From contig CALDSD010000080.1 in the NCBI GenBank assembly GCA_937911325.1, positions 1-64,000 on the forward strand: a DNA stretch of 64,000 bases, in the 5' to 3' direction. The notes below the pieces were generated by a model. That model searched no databases and was not told where the DNA came from. It was given only the letters and a program-made list of their open reading frames with translations. Source of the DNA: an uncultured Neomegalonema sp. (GTDB taxonomy: Bacteria > Pseudomonadota > Alphaproteobacteria > Rhodobacterales > Rhodobacteraceae). The position numbers were made by a program, and so were the translations under genes. Below are positions 1 through 9,482 of the stretch, piece after piece (within the stretch, counting starts at the first letter, position 1; every line of letters starts with the position of its first letter).

Positions 1-846
1 GTGGTGGTTAATCTTAATGTGGCCTTTTTGCTCCGTTTTGCCGTGTGTATCGTCTTCATTTTCTTTTACCGCGTGCGTTTTACTACCCACGGGTTCGCCG
101 TCTGGCCGCGCCTCCAGACGCGCGCCGCCGAGATCCCGTCGCCAGCTGTTGAGCCGACGCGGGGCGGTCCGCCGCGTCTTTTTCGAGCGCGCCCTGAGCG
201 CCCAATCTCGGTTCATCGCCAGGTCTTGCTCGACAAGATCGAGGACATGAGCGGCGTCGGCGACTGATAGCGTCTGGCGCGCGTCGTCATGTTTGACTTG
301 GGTATGCTCGACTTCGCCACGCTCGACTTCGCCACGCTCGACTTGGCTGTGCTCGACTTGGCTGTGCTCGACTTGGCTGTCTTCAAGTTGGAGCGCCGAT
401 TGTGACGCGCAGCTGTGGTCTAGGCGTTCGCTGGCCTTTGGCCCTGGCTCCGAAGCCGCCGAGGCTTCAGCGGCGTCCGCGACAGCGGCCTCCTGGCGGA
501 GCGCTTCGGCGGCGATGCGATCTCGGAGGCGTTGGATCGCTTCGAAGCGGTCGGCCGCTCGGGGCGGCGGCATGGCGCGATCCTGCGTCGGGTCATCCTG
601 AAGTGGACGCGGTTCCAGAAGACGAGCGACATGGATGATCAGCATGAGCAAGAGCGCTGCCGCGATGAGCAGAAGCAGCAGCTTCTCGTGCTGTGGCAGC
701 CGGGAATAGATGTCAGCCAGAGAGACGGACGCCTCGCCGCCGGCCGTCGCCCCCTGCGCAAAGGCATACGGTCCCTGAACCACCGCCATGAAACAGGCGG
801 CGGTCACTGTCTTTCGCCAGCGATTCCCCATCATCCGCAAAACCAT
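1..846 (-). CDS. Secreted or membrane-anchored repeat protein, C-terminus cut by window edge
   Basis: The frame is open from an ATG at 846 to the window edge (282 codons, no stop), so the C-terminus is missing. A GAGG ribosome-binding site sits 6 bases before the ATG; a second in-frame ATG is at 831. The N-terminus reads as a signal peptide (RWRK, then a hydrophobic stretch and AFAQG), followed about 20 residues later by a strong membrane segment rich in Leu and Ile (about residues 45-65). The rest is charged and Ala/Glu-rich. At about residues 153-187 there are seven 5-residue repeats of the type QVEHS/EVERG. I recognise no family. It lies downstream of the mttB-like gene on the same strand, across a 109-base gap. 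An anchored protein with a cytoplasmic or periplasmic tail is inference. Confidence 0.75.
   Translation of the reverse strand, partial: MVLRMMGNRWRKTVTAACFMAVVQGPYAFAQGATAGGEASVSLADIYSRLPQHEKLLLLLIAAALLLMLIIHVARLLEPRPLQDDPTQDRAMPPPRAADRFEAIQRLRDRIAAEALRQEAAVADAAEASAASEPGPKASERLDHSCASQSALQLEDSQVEHSQVEHSQVERGEVERGEVEHTQVKHDDARQTLSVADAAHVLDLVEQDLAMNRDWALRARSKKTRRTAPRRLNSWRRDLGGARLEARPDGEPVGSKTHAVKENEDDTHGKTEQKGHIKINHH
286..390. repeat. Seven 15-bp tandem repeats inside the edge gene
   Basis: Seven adjacent 15-base units occur on the plus strand, with core GCTGTGCTCGACTTG; the central five are nearly identical and the outer ones have drifted. They are in frame with the minus-strand gene and encode (Q/E)VE(H/R)(S/G) pentapeptides. 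The period is a multiple of three, so copy-number change would keep the frame open. Confidence 0.9.
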
Positions 847-955
847 GCGACCTCGTCACCCCAGACAGCCACCGGCATCCAAGGTGAATAGATCTTCATA
901 ATTTGCGCCAAAACAACGCTAACGAGCGCCGGAGGGCCCGAATTCGGCGGATTTG

Positions 956-2530
956 TTAGACGAAAGCGTCGGGTTCAGCGGCTTTCCGCTGCGCGACGAA
1001 GTCTTTCAGAGCTTCGTCGACCGCAGCGTCGATGGCCGGCGCCTCGTACTCGGCGAGGAGCTTTTTCCACCGGGCGTTGGCCAGTTGAGCCGTATCTTGG
1101 CCGCCATCGTCCGACCAGGTTTCAAACGGCTTGTAGTCGAGCAAACCGGTCCGCCAGAAGGCGGTTTCATAATTTCGTTGGGTATGCGCGCAGCCCAGAT
1201 AATGGCCGCTTGGGCCGACTTCCTCGATCGCGTCCATCGCCTGCGCTTCCTCGGAGATGTCGACCCCGCGCGCCAGCACATGCAGCGCGCCAAGCTGGTC
1301 GGCGTCCATGACGAGCTTTTCGTAGGACGTGACAAGACCGCCTTCGAGCCAACCGGCGGCGTGCAGCGAGAAGTTCACACCCGCCTGAAGGGTCGGCAGG
1401 ATCGTGTTGGCGGACTCGTAGGCCGCCTGTCCGTCAGGCAGCTTGGAGCCGCAAAGCGACCCGCCAGAACGGAAAGGAAGGTTCAAACGGCGGGCGAGCT
1501 GCGCGGCGCCTGTCAGGATCAGGTTGGCTTCAGGCGTCCCGAATGTCGGCGCGCCCGAGTTCATGTCGATCGACGTCACGAACGCGCCCATGATCACCGG
1601 CGCACCCGGTCGGACGAGCTGGTTGTAGGCCACGCCAGCCAGAACTTCCGCCAGAACTTGCGTCAGCGTTCCGGTCACTGAAACAGGCGCCATCGCGCCA
1701 CCGACGATAAAGGGCGAGATGATGCAGGCTTGGTTCGCCTCCGCATAAACCTCCATCGCCCCCATCATGACGTTGTCGAACGTCAGAGGAGAGTTGATGT
1801 TGATCAGACTGGTCATCACGGTGTTCTGATCAACGAACTCGTCGCCAAACAGGATTTTGGCCATTGCGACCGAATCCGCCGCCCGCGACGGCTCGGTCAC
1901 GGACCCCATGAACGGTTTGTCCGAATAGCGCATGTGCGCATAGAGCATGTCGAGATGGCGCTTGTTCACCGGCACGTCGGTCGGTTCGCAAACCGTTCCG
2001 CCCGAGCTGTGCAGATAGGGCGACATGTAGACGAGCTTCACGATGTTCTCGAAGTCCTCGATCGTCGCATACCGACGCCCGCCTTCAAGATCCCGGACAA
2101 ACGGCGGCCCATAGACCGGCGCAAAGACCGTGTTCTTCCCGCCAACCTCATAGGAGCGCTCGGGATTGCGACCGTGCTGCACATAAGCGGACGGCGCCGT
2201 CTTGCAGAGTTCGCGCGCCAGACCTTTGGGAATGCGCACCCGCTCGCCGACGACATCCGCGCCGGCTGCTTTCCAGCGCTCCAGCGCGCCGGGGTTCTCG
2301 ACAAAGGAGACGCCAACTTCCTCGAGCACGCGTTCGGCGTTGGCTTCGATGATCTCGATCGCCTCGGCCGTCAGGATCTCAAACTCAGGAATGTTGCGGG
2401 TGATAAACCGCGCCTGCTGCACGCCGCCGCCAGTCCGCGCCGCGCGGCGGGCCGCGGCCCCGCCGCTCGCCCGTCGACCACGCCGTCCGCCTGCGCTATC
2501 CCGCGCCTCTGCCGATGCTTCTTCCGCCAT
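956..2530 (-). CDS. Trimethylamine methyltransferase (MttB) superfamily protein, non-pyrrolysine type
   Basis: This 524-residue protein belongs to the MttB superfamily, whose members move a methyl group from a methylated amine (trimethylamine, glycine betaine and related compounds) to a corrinoid protein. After an Arg/Ala-rich tail (residues 1-40) the family fold begins at FEILTAEAIEIIEANAERVL and runs to the end. There is no in-frame amber codon, so it is a pyrrolysine-free homologue of the MtgB kind; the substrate cannot be read from sequence. A cognate-type corrinoid protein is encoded at 47046-47747 and a homocysteine methyltransferase at 55259-56275, which fits a shared pathway. It is divergent from guaA across 162 bases. 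The family call is firm and the substrate is unknown. Confidence 0.9.
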   Translation of the reverse strand: MAEEASAEARDSAGGRRGRRASGGAAARRAARTGGGVQQARFITRNIPEFEILTAEAIEIIEANAERVLEEVGVSFVENPGALERWKAAGADVVGERVRIPKGLARELCKTAPSAYVQHGRNPERSYEVGGKNTVFAPVYGPPFVRDLEGGRRYATIEDFENIVKLVYMSPYLHSSGGTVCEPTDVPVNKRHLDMLYAHMRYSDKPFMGSVTEPSRAADSVAMAKILFGDEFVDQNTVMTSLININSPLTFDNVMMGAMEVYAEANQACIISPFIVGGAMAPVSVTGTLTQVLAEVLAGVAYNQLVRPGAPVIMGAFVTSIDMNSGAPTFGTPEANLILTGAAQLARRLNLPFRSGGSLCGSKLPDGQAAYESANTILPTLQAGVNFSLHAAGWLEGGLVTSYEKLVMDADQLGALHVLARGVDISEEAQAMDAIEEVGPSGHYLGCAHTQRNYETAFWRTGLLDYKPFETWSDDGGQDTAQLANARWKKLLAEYEAPAIDAAVDEALKDFVAQRKAAEPDAFV

Positions 2531-2692
2531 AACGCCAAATCCTGGAGACTTCGATACGGTGATATTACTGGCCCGCCTTTAGCGAGACGGGCGAATTTCG
2601 GCGGCTGGACGTCGGTGAACGACGTTCTTGCAGTTATTCGCAGCAGGCGAGCCGCACTTGCTCATTGAGCCAAGCCGCCGTATCCGTCGGCC

Positions 2693-4267
2693 ATGAGCTC
2701 AGAGACCGCCGCCAGGCACCCCGACCGCGCCCTTATCATCGACTTTGGCAGCCAGGTGACTCAATTGATCGCCCGCCGCCTTCGCGAGAGCGGCGTCTAT
2801 TGCGAAATCCACCCCTTCAACGCCGTGAACGCAGACGTTCTTGCGGACTACGCGCCCAAGGCGGTCATCCTATCCGGCGGCCCCGCCAGCGTCGGCGACC
2901 ACGACTCGCCCAGGGCGCCGCAGGAAGTGTTTGAACTGCGCGTCCCGGTGCTGGGCATCTGTTACGGGCAGATGTGCATGGTCGCCCAACTGGGCGGCTC
3001 GGCCGAGAGCGACGATCACCGCGAGTTCGGCCGCGCGTTCGTCAAACTGTCGGAGCGCTCTGACCTGTTCGACGGAATCGCAAACGCCGGAGAGGAAGAG
3101 GAAGTCTGGATGTCGCACGGCGACCGGGTCACCGCCCTGCCGCCCGGTTTCCACGTGCAAGGGGCCTCGCCGGGAGCGCCTTTTGCAGTCCTCGCCGACA
3201 CGACGCGGAAATTCTACGGCCTCATGTTCCACCCCGAGGTCGTCCACACGCCCAACGGGTCGAAGATGTTGTCGAACTTCGTCCACAAGATCGCCGGTCT
3301 GAAAGGCGACTGGACCATGGCCGCCTACCGCGAAGAGGCGATCGCCAAGATCCAGGAGCAAGTCGGCGACGGGAAAGTCATCTGCGGACTGTCGGGCGGC
3401 GTGGACAGCGCTGTGGCTGCGGTTTTGATTCATGAAGCGATCGGCGATCAGCTTACCTGCGTCTTCGTTGATCACGGTCTGATGCGACAGGGCGAAGCCG
3501 AGCAGGTCGTTGGGCTCTTCCGCGACCACTACAACATCCCGCTGATCCACGCCGACGCCTCCGACCTGTTCCTGGGCGAACTTGCAGGCGTCACCGATCC
3601 GGAAACCAAGCGGAAAACGATCGGAAAACTGTTCATCGACGTCTTCGAGGAGAAAGCGAAGGAAATCGGCGGCGCAGGCTTCTTGGCGCAAGGCACGCTT
3701 TACCCCGATGTAATCGAAAGCGTCTCCTTCACCGGCGGGCCCAGTGTGACGATCAAAAGCCACCACAATGTCGGCGGCCTGCCGGAACGAATGAACATGG
3801 ATCTCGTCGAACCGCTCCGGGAGCTCTTCAAGGACGAAGTCCGCGCCCTCGGTCGTGAGCTGGGCCTTCCCGAAGCCTTTGTGGGGCGCCACCCTTTCCC
3901 CGGGCCGGGACTGGCCATTCGCTGCCCCGGCGAGATCACCCAGGAAAAGCTCGACATTCTGCGCAAGGCCGATGCGATCTATCTCGACGAGATCCGGAAC
4001 GCCGGCCTCTACGACGACATCTGGCAAGCGTTCGCGGTTCTTTTGCCCGTGAAGACCGTCGGGGTGATGGGCGACGGCCGGACCTATGACCATGTTTGCG
4101 CTCTGAGGGCCGTGACCTCCGTCGACGGAATGACGGCGGACTACTTCCCCTACCCTCATGAGTTTCTCGGACGTGTCGCGACGCGCATCATCAATGAAGT
4201 CAAAGGGGTGAACCGGGTCGTCTACGACATCACCTCGAAACCTCCCGGCACGATCGAATGGGAATAG
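2693..4267 (+). CDS. guaA: GMP synthase (glutamine-hydrolysing)
   Basis: GuaA converts XMP to GMP using glutamine and ATP, the last step of guanine nucleotide synthesis. The 524 residues match the usual length. The N-terminal class I glutamine amidotransferase domain has its nucleophile in GICYGQM (Cys90) and the catalytic His/Glu in the MFHPEV segment. The ATP-pyrophosphatase domain has the PP-loop SGGVDS at about residue 235, and the C-terminal dimerisation domain ends in KPPGTIEWE, the standard GuaA ending. The ATG at 2693 gives a normal N-terminus (ALIIDFGSQ). It appears monocistronic. Confidence 0.98.
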   Translation: MSSETAARHPDRALIIDFGSQVTQLIARRLRESGVYCEIHPFNAVNADVLADYAPKAVILSGGPASVGDHDSPRAPQEVFELRVPVLGICYGQMCMVAQLGGSAESDDHREFGRAFVKLSERSDLFDGIANAGEEEEVWMSHGDRVTALPPGFHVQGASPGAPFAVLADTTRKFYGLMFHPEVVHTPNGSKMLSNFVHKIAGLKGDWTMAAYREEAIAKIQEQVGDGKVICGLSGGVDSAVAAVLIHEAIGDQLTCVFVDHGLMRQGEAEQVVGLFRDHYNIPLIHADASDLFLGELAGVTDPETKRKTIGKLFIDVFEEKAKEIGGAGFLAQGTLYPDVIESVSFTGGPSVTIKSHHNVGGLPERMNMDLVEPLRELFKDEVRALGRELGLPEAFVGRHPFPGPGLAIRCPGEITQEKLDILRKADAIYLDEIRNAGLYDDIWQAFAVLLPVKTVGVMGDGRTYDHVCALRAVTSVDGMTADYFPYPHEFLGRVATRIINEVKGVNRVVYDITSKPPGTIEWE

Positions 4268-4444
4268 CGGCCTGTCTCTGTGGGCCTCGCGTAACGGCGC
4301 AGAGCAAGCGTGCCTTTGTGACGCCACGGCGTCTTGCTTCAGGTAGCGCGACCCGCTAGCGCAAAAGGTGTTTTCGCGCTGCAGCGCAGGTTCGCCGGCC
4401 GGTGGCCCGCGACGCACGGACCTGTATTCGGGGGACGACCGGCG

Positions 4445-5122
4445 ATGAGCTTGATCGCTACTCTCTTAAAATGGGCATGGCGGCTACTTCTCTACGGTTT
4501 CTGGGCGGTTTTCGCCTTTGTCGTCGGCGCTGCGGTCTACTTCTCGCAGAGCAGCGTCGAGCTCGCGCAAACGCCGAAAGCGGACGCCATTGTCGTTTTG
4601 AGCGCCGATCTTGACGGACGGGGCGAGCTTGGACCGTTTTCATCCGCCCGAACCGAACGCGGCGTCGAGCTCTGGAAAGCTGGCGTCGCTCCAACCCTCT
4701 TGTTCACTGGCGGTTTCAACGAAGACACCGGGAAAATCTACTCGATCGAAATGGCCAAGCGCGCCGAGGAGCTCGGCGTGCCCGAAAGCGCGATCCGGGT
4801 CGAAGGCCGGTCTGTCTCGACGTTTGAAAACGCGCGTTTGTCGTTGGTTTTCGGACGACGGCTCGGCTGGGAGAAGATCATTCTCGTCACCGACGACTAT
4901 CACATGTTCCGAGCCTGGCTGTTGTTCGAGTTCTGGGATCGCGATCGGGCGTTCAGCTATGTGAACCTGAGCGTCAGTCACGGCTGGGCGCAGGCGTCGT
5001 GGAGCCGCGTCGTGTGGATTTTCGTGCGGGAGGCCCTCGCCTATCCGTTCAATGTCGCAAAAGTCGCCGCACAGTTGACGCTGGAGGCGCAGGGAAAGGG
5101 TCAAGACCGCACGATTCGGTAG
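4445..5122 (+). CDS. YdcF/SanA-like (DUF218) inner-membrane protein
   Basis: This 225-residue protein has one N-terminal membrane segment (about residues 10-35) followed by a DUF218 domain (ElyC/SanA/YdcF family): DAIVVLSADLDGRGEL near the start, then LFTGG, the SVSTFENA motif and a VTDDYHMFRA segment. Family members are linked to envelope maintenance, but the reaction is unclear. I chose the ATG at 4445 because it places the membrane segment right after the start and has GGGGGA about 10 bases upstream; the longer open frame from 4334 has no such logic. Confidence 0.85.
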   Translation: MSLIATLLKWAWRLLLYGFWAVFAFVVGAAVYFSQSSVELAQTPKADAIVVLSADLDGRGELGPFSSARTERGVELWKAGVAPTLLFTGGFNEDTGKIYSIEMAKRAEELGVPESAIRVEGRSVSTFENARLSLVFGRRLGWEKIILVTDDYHMFRAWLLFEFWDRDRAFSYVNLSVSHGWAQASWSRVVWIFVREALAYPFNVAKVAAQLTLEAQGKGQDRTIR

Positions 5123-5182
5123 AATCGCTCGACGAGGTCGCGATCTTCCGGTTACGCCTAGCTAAGAGGAAAAAGGCGCGCC

Positions 5183-5575
5183 GTGAAAATCGACCGTATC
5201 GACCATATCGTGCTGACGGTTTCGTCGCTGGAGGCCACGTGCGCGTTCTATGAACGCGTCTTGGGAATGAAGGTCGAGACCTTCTATCCGGACGACGGAA
5301 CGGTTCGTAAAGCCCTCAGCTTTGGCGCTCAGAAAATCAATCTGCATCAGGCCGGGGCAGAGTTCGAACCGAAAGCAGCCGCGCCAGCGCCTGGAACGGG
5401 AGATCTCTGTTTCATTTCCGCGACGCCGCTTGCTCAGGTGGAGGAACACCTGCGCCAGACGGGGGTCGCGATCGAGGAAGGCCCGGTTGCCCGAACAGGG
5501 GCGACCGGGGCGCTCACCTCGCTGTATTTCCGGGATCCCGACGGCAATCTGATCGAGGTCGCCACCTATGACTGA
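5183..5575 (+). CDS. VOC (glyoxalase/bleomycin-resistance) family protein
   Basis: This 130-residue single VOC module begins KIDRIDHIVLTVSSLEATCAFYERVLGM-style, with the metal His at HIVLTV, HQAGAEFEP in the middle and the family ending FRDPDGNLIEVATYD, whose Glu is the usual last metal ligand. Members range from glyoxalases to dioxygenases and resistance proteins, so no substrate can be given. The GTG start at 5183 has AAGG 8 bases upstream. The stop overlaps the next gene by 8 bases, so the two are probably translationally coupled. Confidence 0.9.
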   Translation: MKIDRIDHIVLTVSSLEATCAFYERVLGMKVETFYPDDGTVRKALSFGAQKINLHQAGAEFEPKAAAPAPGTGDLCFISATPLAQVEEHLRQTGVAIEEGPVARTGATGALTSLYFRDPDGNLIEVATYD

Positions 5576-6536
5576 CGGCGCCGCGGCGCGCAGCGCCGGA
5601 CCAGGCGTCAAGCCAAGCTCCGGGCCAAGCTCCGATCCAAGCTCCGGGCCAAGCTCCGAGCCCGGAAAAGCCGCGCTATGGATGCTGGGGTCTCTGGCGT
5701 CCTTTACGCTGATGGCGATCGCCGGGCGTGAACTGGCGAGCGATCTCAACAGCTTTCAGATCCTGTTCTGGCGCAGCGTCATTGGTCTTGCGATCGTTGC
5801 TTGCGTCATCGCCGCATCGCGCGAGGGCTTTGCGCAGATCGCCACGCAGCGCCCAGACCTGCACGGGGTGCGCAACGTCTTTCATTTCTTTGGCCAGAAC
5901 TGCTGGTTCTACGCCGTCGCGACGATCCCGCTCGCCCAGGTCTTCGCCTTTGAGTTCACCACGCCGATCTGGATCGCGCTCCTGGCGCCGCTGGCGCTTG
6001 GCGAACCATTTACCCGCTTTCGAATGCTCGCCGCGGCATTGGGGTTTGTCGGGGTTCTCATCGTCGTGCGCCCTGGGGTGGCCGAATTCGGTTTTGGCCA
6101 AGGGGTCGCCCTGGTGGCGGCGATCGGCTTTGCGGTGAATGTGATTGCGACCAAAAAGCTTTCATCGATCGAAGGCAATCTGAGCATCCTGTTCTGGATG
6201 ACCGCGAGCCAGGCGGTGATGGCGGTGGTCTGCGACCTGGTCGTTTCGGGGTCGGAGGCGCTGCCGGCGCCCACCGCGGAGACCGGGTTCTGGGTGACGA
6301 TCGTCGCGCTTTGCGGCCTGTCAGCCCACTACTCGATCGCTGCGGCGCTGAGATGCGCGGACGCGACGGTGGTCGCTCCTCTCGACTTTTTCCGATTGCC
6401 TGTGGTCGCCGTCGCCGCAGCCCTTTTGTACGCCGAAGCCCTGGATCCCTTTGTCTTCCTGGGCGGCGCACTGATTTTTCTGGGGAATTTCCTGAACATC
6501 CGGGCGGAGAAGCGCCGGCTCGCGGACGCGGCCTGA
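5568..6536 (+). CDS. EamA/DMT-family transporter with a repeat-rich N-terminal tail
   Basis: This 322-residue protein has about ten hydrophobic segments in two EamA halves (about residues 35-170 and 180-310), typical of drug/metabolite transporters that export amino acids or other small solutes. The first 32 residues are a soluble low-complexity tail rich in Ser, Gly and Pro, encoded by a 12-bp tandem repeat (5615-5662). Its start lies inside the end of the VOC gene. The substrate is unknown. Confidence 0.9.
   Translation: MTDGAAARSAGPGVKPSSGPSSDPSSGPSSEPGKAALWMLGSLASFTLMAIAGRELASDLNSFQILFWRSVIGLAIVACVIAASREGFAQIATQRPDLHGVRNVFHFFGQNCWFYAVATIPLAQVFAFEFTTPIWIALLAPLALGEPFTRFRMLAAALGFVGVLIVVRPGVAEFGFGQGVALVAAIGFAVNVIATKKLSSIEGNLSILFWMTASQAVMAVVCDLVVSGSEALPAPTAETGFWVTIVALCGLSAHYSIAAALRCADATVVAPLDFFRLPVVAVAAALLYAEALDPFVFLGGALIFLGNFLNIRAEKRRLADAA
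5615..5662. repeat. Four 12-bp tandem repeats in the EamA N-terminus
   Basis: Four consecutive copies of AAGCTCCGGGCC (copies two and four differ at two and one positions) encode the SSGPSSDP-type tail. The period keeps the frame. Confidence 0.9.
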
Positions 6537-6612
6537 CGGGTCGCCGCACGGGTTCAATTGCGAATCGCGGTCCGAACGCGCATGCTGCGCCGCAGCGAGC
6601 AGGAGAGAAATG

Positions 6613-7170
6613 ATGAGCCTATTGCTGTTTGGCATGGCGCTTTTCTTCGCGGCGCATCTGTTTCCAAGGCTGCGAACCGTGCGGGCCGCTATGATCGATC
6701 GCGTCGGCGCAGGCCCCTACAAGATCGGCTATACGGCGGTGTCGCTGGTTGGGCTGGTCGTGATCATTCTCGGCTATCGACAAGCCCCGTTCACCCCTGT
6801 CTACGAGCCCGCCTCGAACGGTCGCGCGATCGCGCATGCGCTGATGCCGTTCGCCTTTATCCTGCTGGCCGGGGCCAACATGAAGTCGAACCTCAAACGC
6901 TATGTGCGTCATCCAATGCTGTGGGGCGTCCTGCTTTGGGCGGCGACCCATCTGAGCGCCAACGGAGACCTCGCAAGCGTCATCTTGTTTGGCGGGTTTG
7001 GACTGTATGCGGCCGTTAGCATGATCTTGACCTCAGCCGCGACGCCGACCGTGGCGCCGCCGCAGCAACCGCAGCGCAAGGACTTGATCCTGGTCGGCGC
7101 CGGGGTGGTCGCCTATGCGGCGGTCATATGGGCGCACGGCGCCGTCTTTGGCGTCTACGTCGTTGGGTGA
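6613..7170 (+). CDS. NnrU family membrane protein
   Basis: This 185-residue protein has about five to six membrane segments and the NnrU pattern: an N-terminal helix, an AHLFPRLR segment, GYRQAPFTPVYEP and a YVRHPMLWG loop. NnrU was named from denitrification loci, and relatives act near isoprenoid or carotenoid enzymes; no precise reaction can be claimed here. AGGAG at 6601-6605 serves either of two adjacent ATG codons (6610 or 6613); spacing favours 6613. Confidence 0.88.
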   Translation: MSLLLFGMALFFAAHLFPRLRTVRAAMIDRVGAGPYKIGYTAVSLVGLVVIILGYRQAPFTPVYEPASNGRAIAHALMPFAFILLAGANMKSNLKRYVRHPMLWGVLLWAATHLSANGDLASVILFGGFGLYAAVSMILTSAATPTVAPPQQPQRKDLILVGAGVVAYAAVIWAHGAVFGVYVVG

Positions 7171-7277
7171 TCAGACCGCCTGCGACCTCCTCACGGCTGG
7201 TCTTCGAACCAACGCCGTGCTAACCGGCGCGCGTTTTCAAGAGTTTGCGCTCCGGGCGTCAGCGTAGGGAGGCCGAG

Positions 7278-7814
7278 ATGGACCTAGACAAGATCCCGGC
7301 GGGGAAGAACCCGCCCCACGACATCAATGTGGTCATCGAGATCACCGGCGGATCGTCCGGCGGCGCGCCGGTGAAGTACGAGATCGACAAGGCGTCAGGC
7401 GCTGTCTTTGTCGACCGCATCGTCAACACGCCGATGTTCTATCCGTGCAATTACGGATTTGTGCCGAACACGCTTCATGCGGACGGCGACCCGACCGACG
7501 TGCTGGTGATCTGTGACTTTGATCTGGCGCCTGGCACGGTCATCCGCTGTCGTCTGATCGGCGTTCTGAAGATGGAGGACGACGGCGGCATGGACGACAA
7601 GCTGCTGGCGGTCCCCGTCGAGAAAGTCGACCCCTTCCAAGCCAAGGTCCAGGATCTGGGCGACCTTGCCGACAAGACCAAGGCGCGCGTCAAGCACTTT
7701 TTCGAGCACTACAAGGATCTGGAAGACGGCAAATGGGTGAAGGTGCTGGGCTGGGGCGACAAGGCCGAAGCCGAAGCGATCTTGAGCCAGTCGGTCGCTG
7801 CGGCTCAGAAGTGA
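7278..7814 (+). CDS. ppa: Inorganic pyrophosphatase, family I
   Basis: Ppa hydrolyses pyrophosphate to two phosphates in the cytoplasm and pulls biosynthetic reactions forward. The 178-residue length is standard. Family I marks include the YPCNYGFVPNT segment, DGDPTDVLVI with its metal-binding acids, VEKVDPF and the KHFFEHYKDLE segment. AGGGAGG lies 5 bases before the ATG at 7278. Confidence 0.97.
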   Translation: MDLDKIPAGKNPPHDINVVIEITGGSSGGAPVKYEIDKASGAVFVDRIVNTPMFYPCNYGFVPNTLHADGDPTDVLVICDFDLAPGTVIRCRLIGVLKMEDDGGMDDKLLAVPVEKVDPFQAKVQDLGDLADKTKARVKHFFEHYKDLEDGKWVKVLGWGDKAEAEAILSQSVAAAQK

Positions 7815-7816
7815 CG

Positions 7817-7845
7817 GAAAAGGCGCCGCTCAGCTTGAGCGGCGC
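7817..7845 (-). terminator. Intrinsic terminator for the minus-strand exported gene
   Basis: A perfect 10-bp inverted repeat (GCGCCGCTCA / TGAGCGGCGC, 7823-7832 and 7836-7845) has a 3-base loop. On the minus strand it is followed by CCTTTTCC. The stem includes the stop codon of the gene at 7830-8327. The plus side, towards ppa, has no T run. Confidence 0.75.
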
Positions 7846-8327
7846 ATCGTCCCAAACGCGTCGTCACACCCCATCGCGCCCAAACGTTCGTGGGTGAAGA
7901 TCAAGCGAACGACACGGTCCCCAGCATCACCGGGGGCCGTGAAGAGATACGCGTTGTAACTCGAGGCGTATATCGACCGGTCGCCCAATCCCGCGCCGCC
8001 CGAAGGGCTGAGGGAACTTTGGCCGATCTCCGGCGTGCGCGACAGGTTCCTGCGCTTTGGAAGCTTGCACGTGAGGGCCGTTCGACCCGAGCTGCGTTTC
8101 ACCGCAGCAATCCAGTCGCCCAGTTTCGAGGACAAGACGGTCGCGGGCGTCGTTTCGTCTGGCACGCGGACAAAGACGACATCGTCGCCGCCTTTCATCG
8201 CCGAAAGCAACCTGTCGTCGCCCTGACGCTCATTGAGGAAATCATAGGGGATCGAGGCTGCTAAAGCAGCCGTCGCTGCGATCATAGCGGCTGACGCGGC
8301 GCAAGCGATCCAAGCACGCGTTCTCAT
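7830..8327 (-). CDS. Exported protein of unknown function
   Basis: This is a 165-residue protein. The start at 8327 gives a clean signal peptide (MRTRAW, hydrophobic core, cleavage near ALAAS). The mature part is about 140 residues with two cysteines, enough for one disulphide, and no recognisable motif; the end (ERLGAMGCDDAFGTMRRSS) is polar. It is divergent from the exported metalloprotease gene at 8463 and ends inside a terminator hairpin. A periplasmic location is inferred. Confidence 0.7.
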   Translation of the reverse strand: MRTRAWIACAASAAMIAATAALAASIPYDFLNERQGDDRLLSAMKGGDDVVFVRVPDETTPATVLSSKLGDWIAAVKRSSGRTALTCKLPKRRNLSRTPEIGQSSLSPSGGAGLGDRSIYASSYNAYLFTAPGDAGDRVVRLIFTHERLGAMGCDDAFGTMRRSS

Positions 8328-8462
8328 GAGCCCCCAACACCACCAAACGGATCTGGGGTTTAGGGGTACCATAGGTCTGGCGACGATCCTGTGACCACCG
8401 CTGCGGCATTGCCGTGGAACCTGTCGCAGGCTTGCTCAGCAACGCATCGAGGGGGGGAAGTC

Positions 8463-9482
8463 ATGCGCTTGTTTTTCGCGATCGCCGCGGCATTCATCGC
8501 GCTGACGGGCGTGAGCGCCTCGGCGCAAGACCATAGCCGCATTTACGACAAGGCCGCGCTGTCCGCCGACGCCGAGCGGTACAAGTTGCGCGTGACGCAG
8601 ATTTACGAGCTTGGCGTCGAACCATTTCTGACGGACGCCGAAAAGCAGCGGATCGGAGAGGTCGAACTCATTTTTCCGATGCCCCAAGAGGGCGACTACG
8701 TCCTCGATTTTTACGCATACGAGGAGAATGGCCGAGGGGTGGTCGCTCTGCCGGTGCTGTCCCTCAAGGCCTTGGAGGATCTGACCACCGCTTACGCCTG
8801 GATCTACAGCAACAACTACTCGCTGAGCACGATCGACCTGTATTTCGCCATGCTGCAGCACCGTCCCGAAAGCGGGTTCGCCGGCGGACGCTACCCGCCC
8901 CCGCTTGCGGCCCTCGGCGTTCCGGCTGACGCTTACAAGTTTCCACCCGTCGACCAGCTTTCGCTTTCCTTGCGAAACGAGGCTTACGCCTTCGCTTTGA
9001 TCCACGAGATCGGGCATCTCTTTCACGATCATCCAGATTTTTTTGATGTTTCGGCGGAGGAGGCGCAGGCCGACGAGGTCGAGGCGGACGCTTTCGCGCT
9101 TGAGGTTTTGAGCCGAACCGGCACGCCGCCTTTGGGCCCTACGCTTTTTTTCCAGGCTCAGGCGTACAGCCTGCCGAACCAGGGCCAGTTCGAAACCGAG
9201 GCCGCGTGGCTGAAATACCTGGCCGAACGCGCCAATCACCCCATCACGACCGATCGATTGCGGGCCATGGGGGCGTATATGCGTCAGACGCTCGCCGACA
9301 AAAGAGGAGATGAGAGGGACATCTGGGCGTTTATCGGGACCCGCATGGATGACATCGCCGAGGTTCTCGACGATGTCGATCTTCAGACCTGCATCGCGAC
9401 ACTCGCGAAGGAGGCCGACCTCGATCTGCTGACCCCCCGCGCCGATGTGGCGGGCGACGCAATCGCAGCGAGCTGCGGCTAG
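8463..9482 (+). CDS. Exported HEIGH zinc metalloprotease-like protein
   Basis: This 339-residue protein has an N-terminal signal peptide (cleavage near SASAQD). It carries a zincin motif HEIGH (His181, Glu182, His185) followed about 20 residues later by EVEAD (residues 205-209), the usual place of the third zinc ligand in M48-like gluzincins. The body does not otherwise resemble HtpX or BepA, so only periplasmic zinc-peptidase-like is justified. A strong GAGGGGGG run precedes the ATG. Its TAG stop shares a CTAG with the convergent aminotransferase gene. Confidence 0.82.
   Translation: MRLFFAIAAAFIALTGVSASAQDHSRIYDKAALSADAERYKLRVTQIYELGVEPFLTDAEKQRIGEVELIFPMPQEGDYVLDFYAYEENGRGVVALPVLSLKALEDLTTAYAWIYSNNYSLSTIDLYFAMLQHRPESGFAGGRYPPPLAALGVPADAYKFPPVDQLSLSLRNEAYAFALIHEIGHLFHDHPDFFDVSAEEAQADEVEADAFALEVLSRTGTPPLGPTLFFQAQAYSLPNQGQFETEAAWLKYLAERANHPITTDRLRAMGAYMRQTLADKRGDERDIWAFIGTRMDDIAEVLDDVDLQTCIATLAKEADLDLLTPRADVAGDAIAASCG

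Noticed and set aside
1-267. Plus-strand open frame starting with GTG at the window edge
   Set aside because: It is antisense to the minus-strand gene with signal peptide, ribosome-binding site and in-frame repeats; the plus frame has no such support.
2870-4417. Long minus-strand frame across guaA
   Set aside because: It is fully antisense to a complete guaA with all catalytic motifs; long antisense frames are expected at this GC content.
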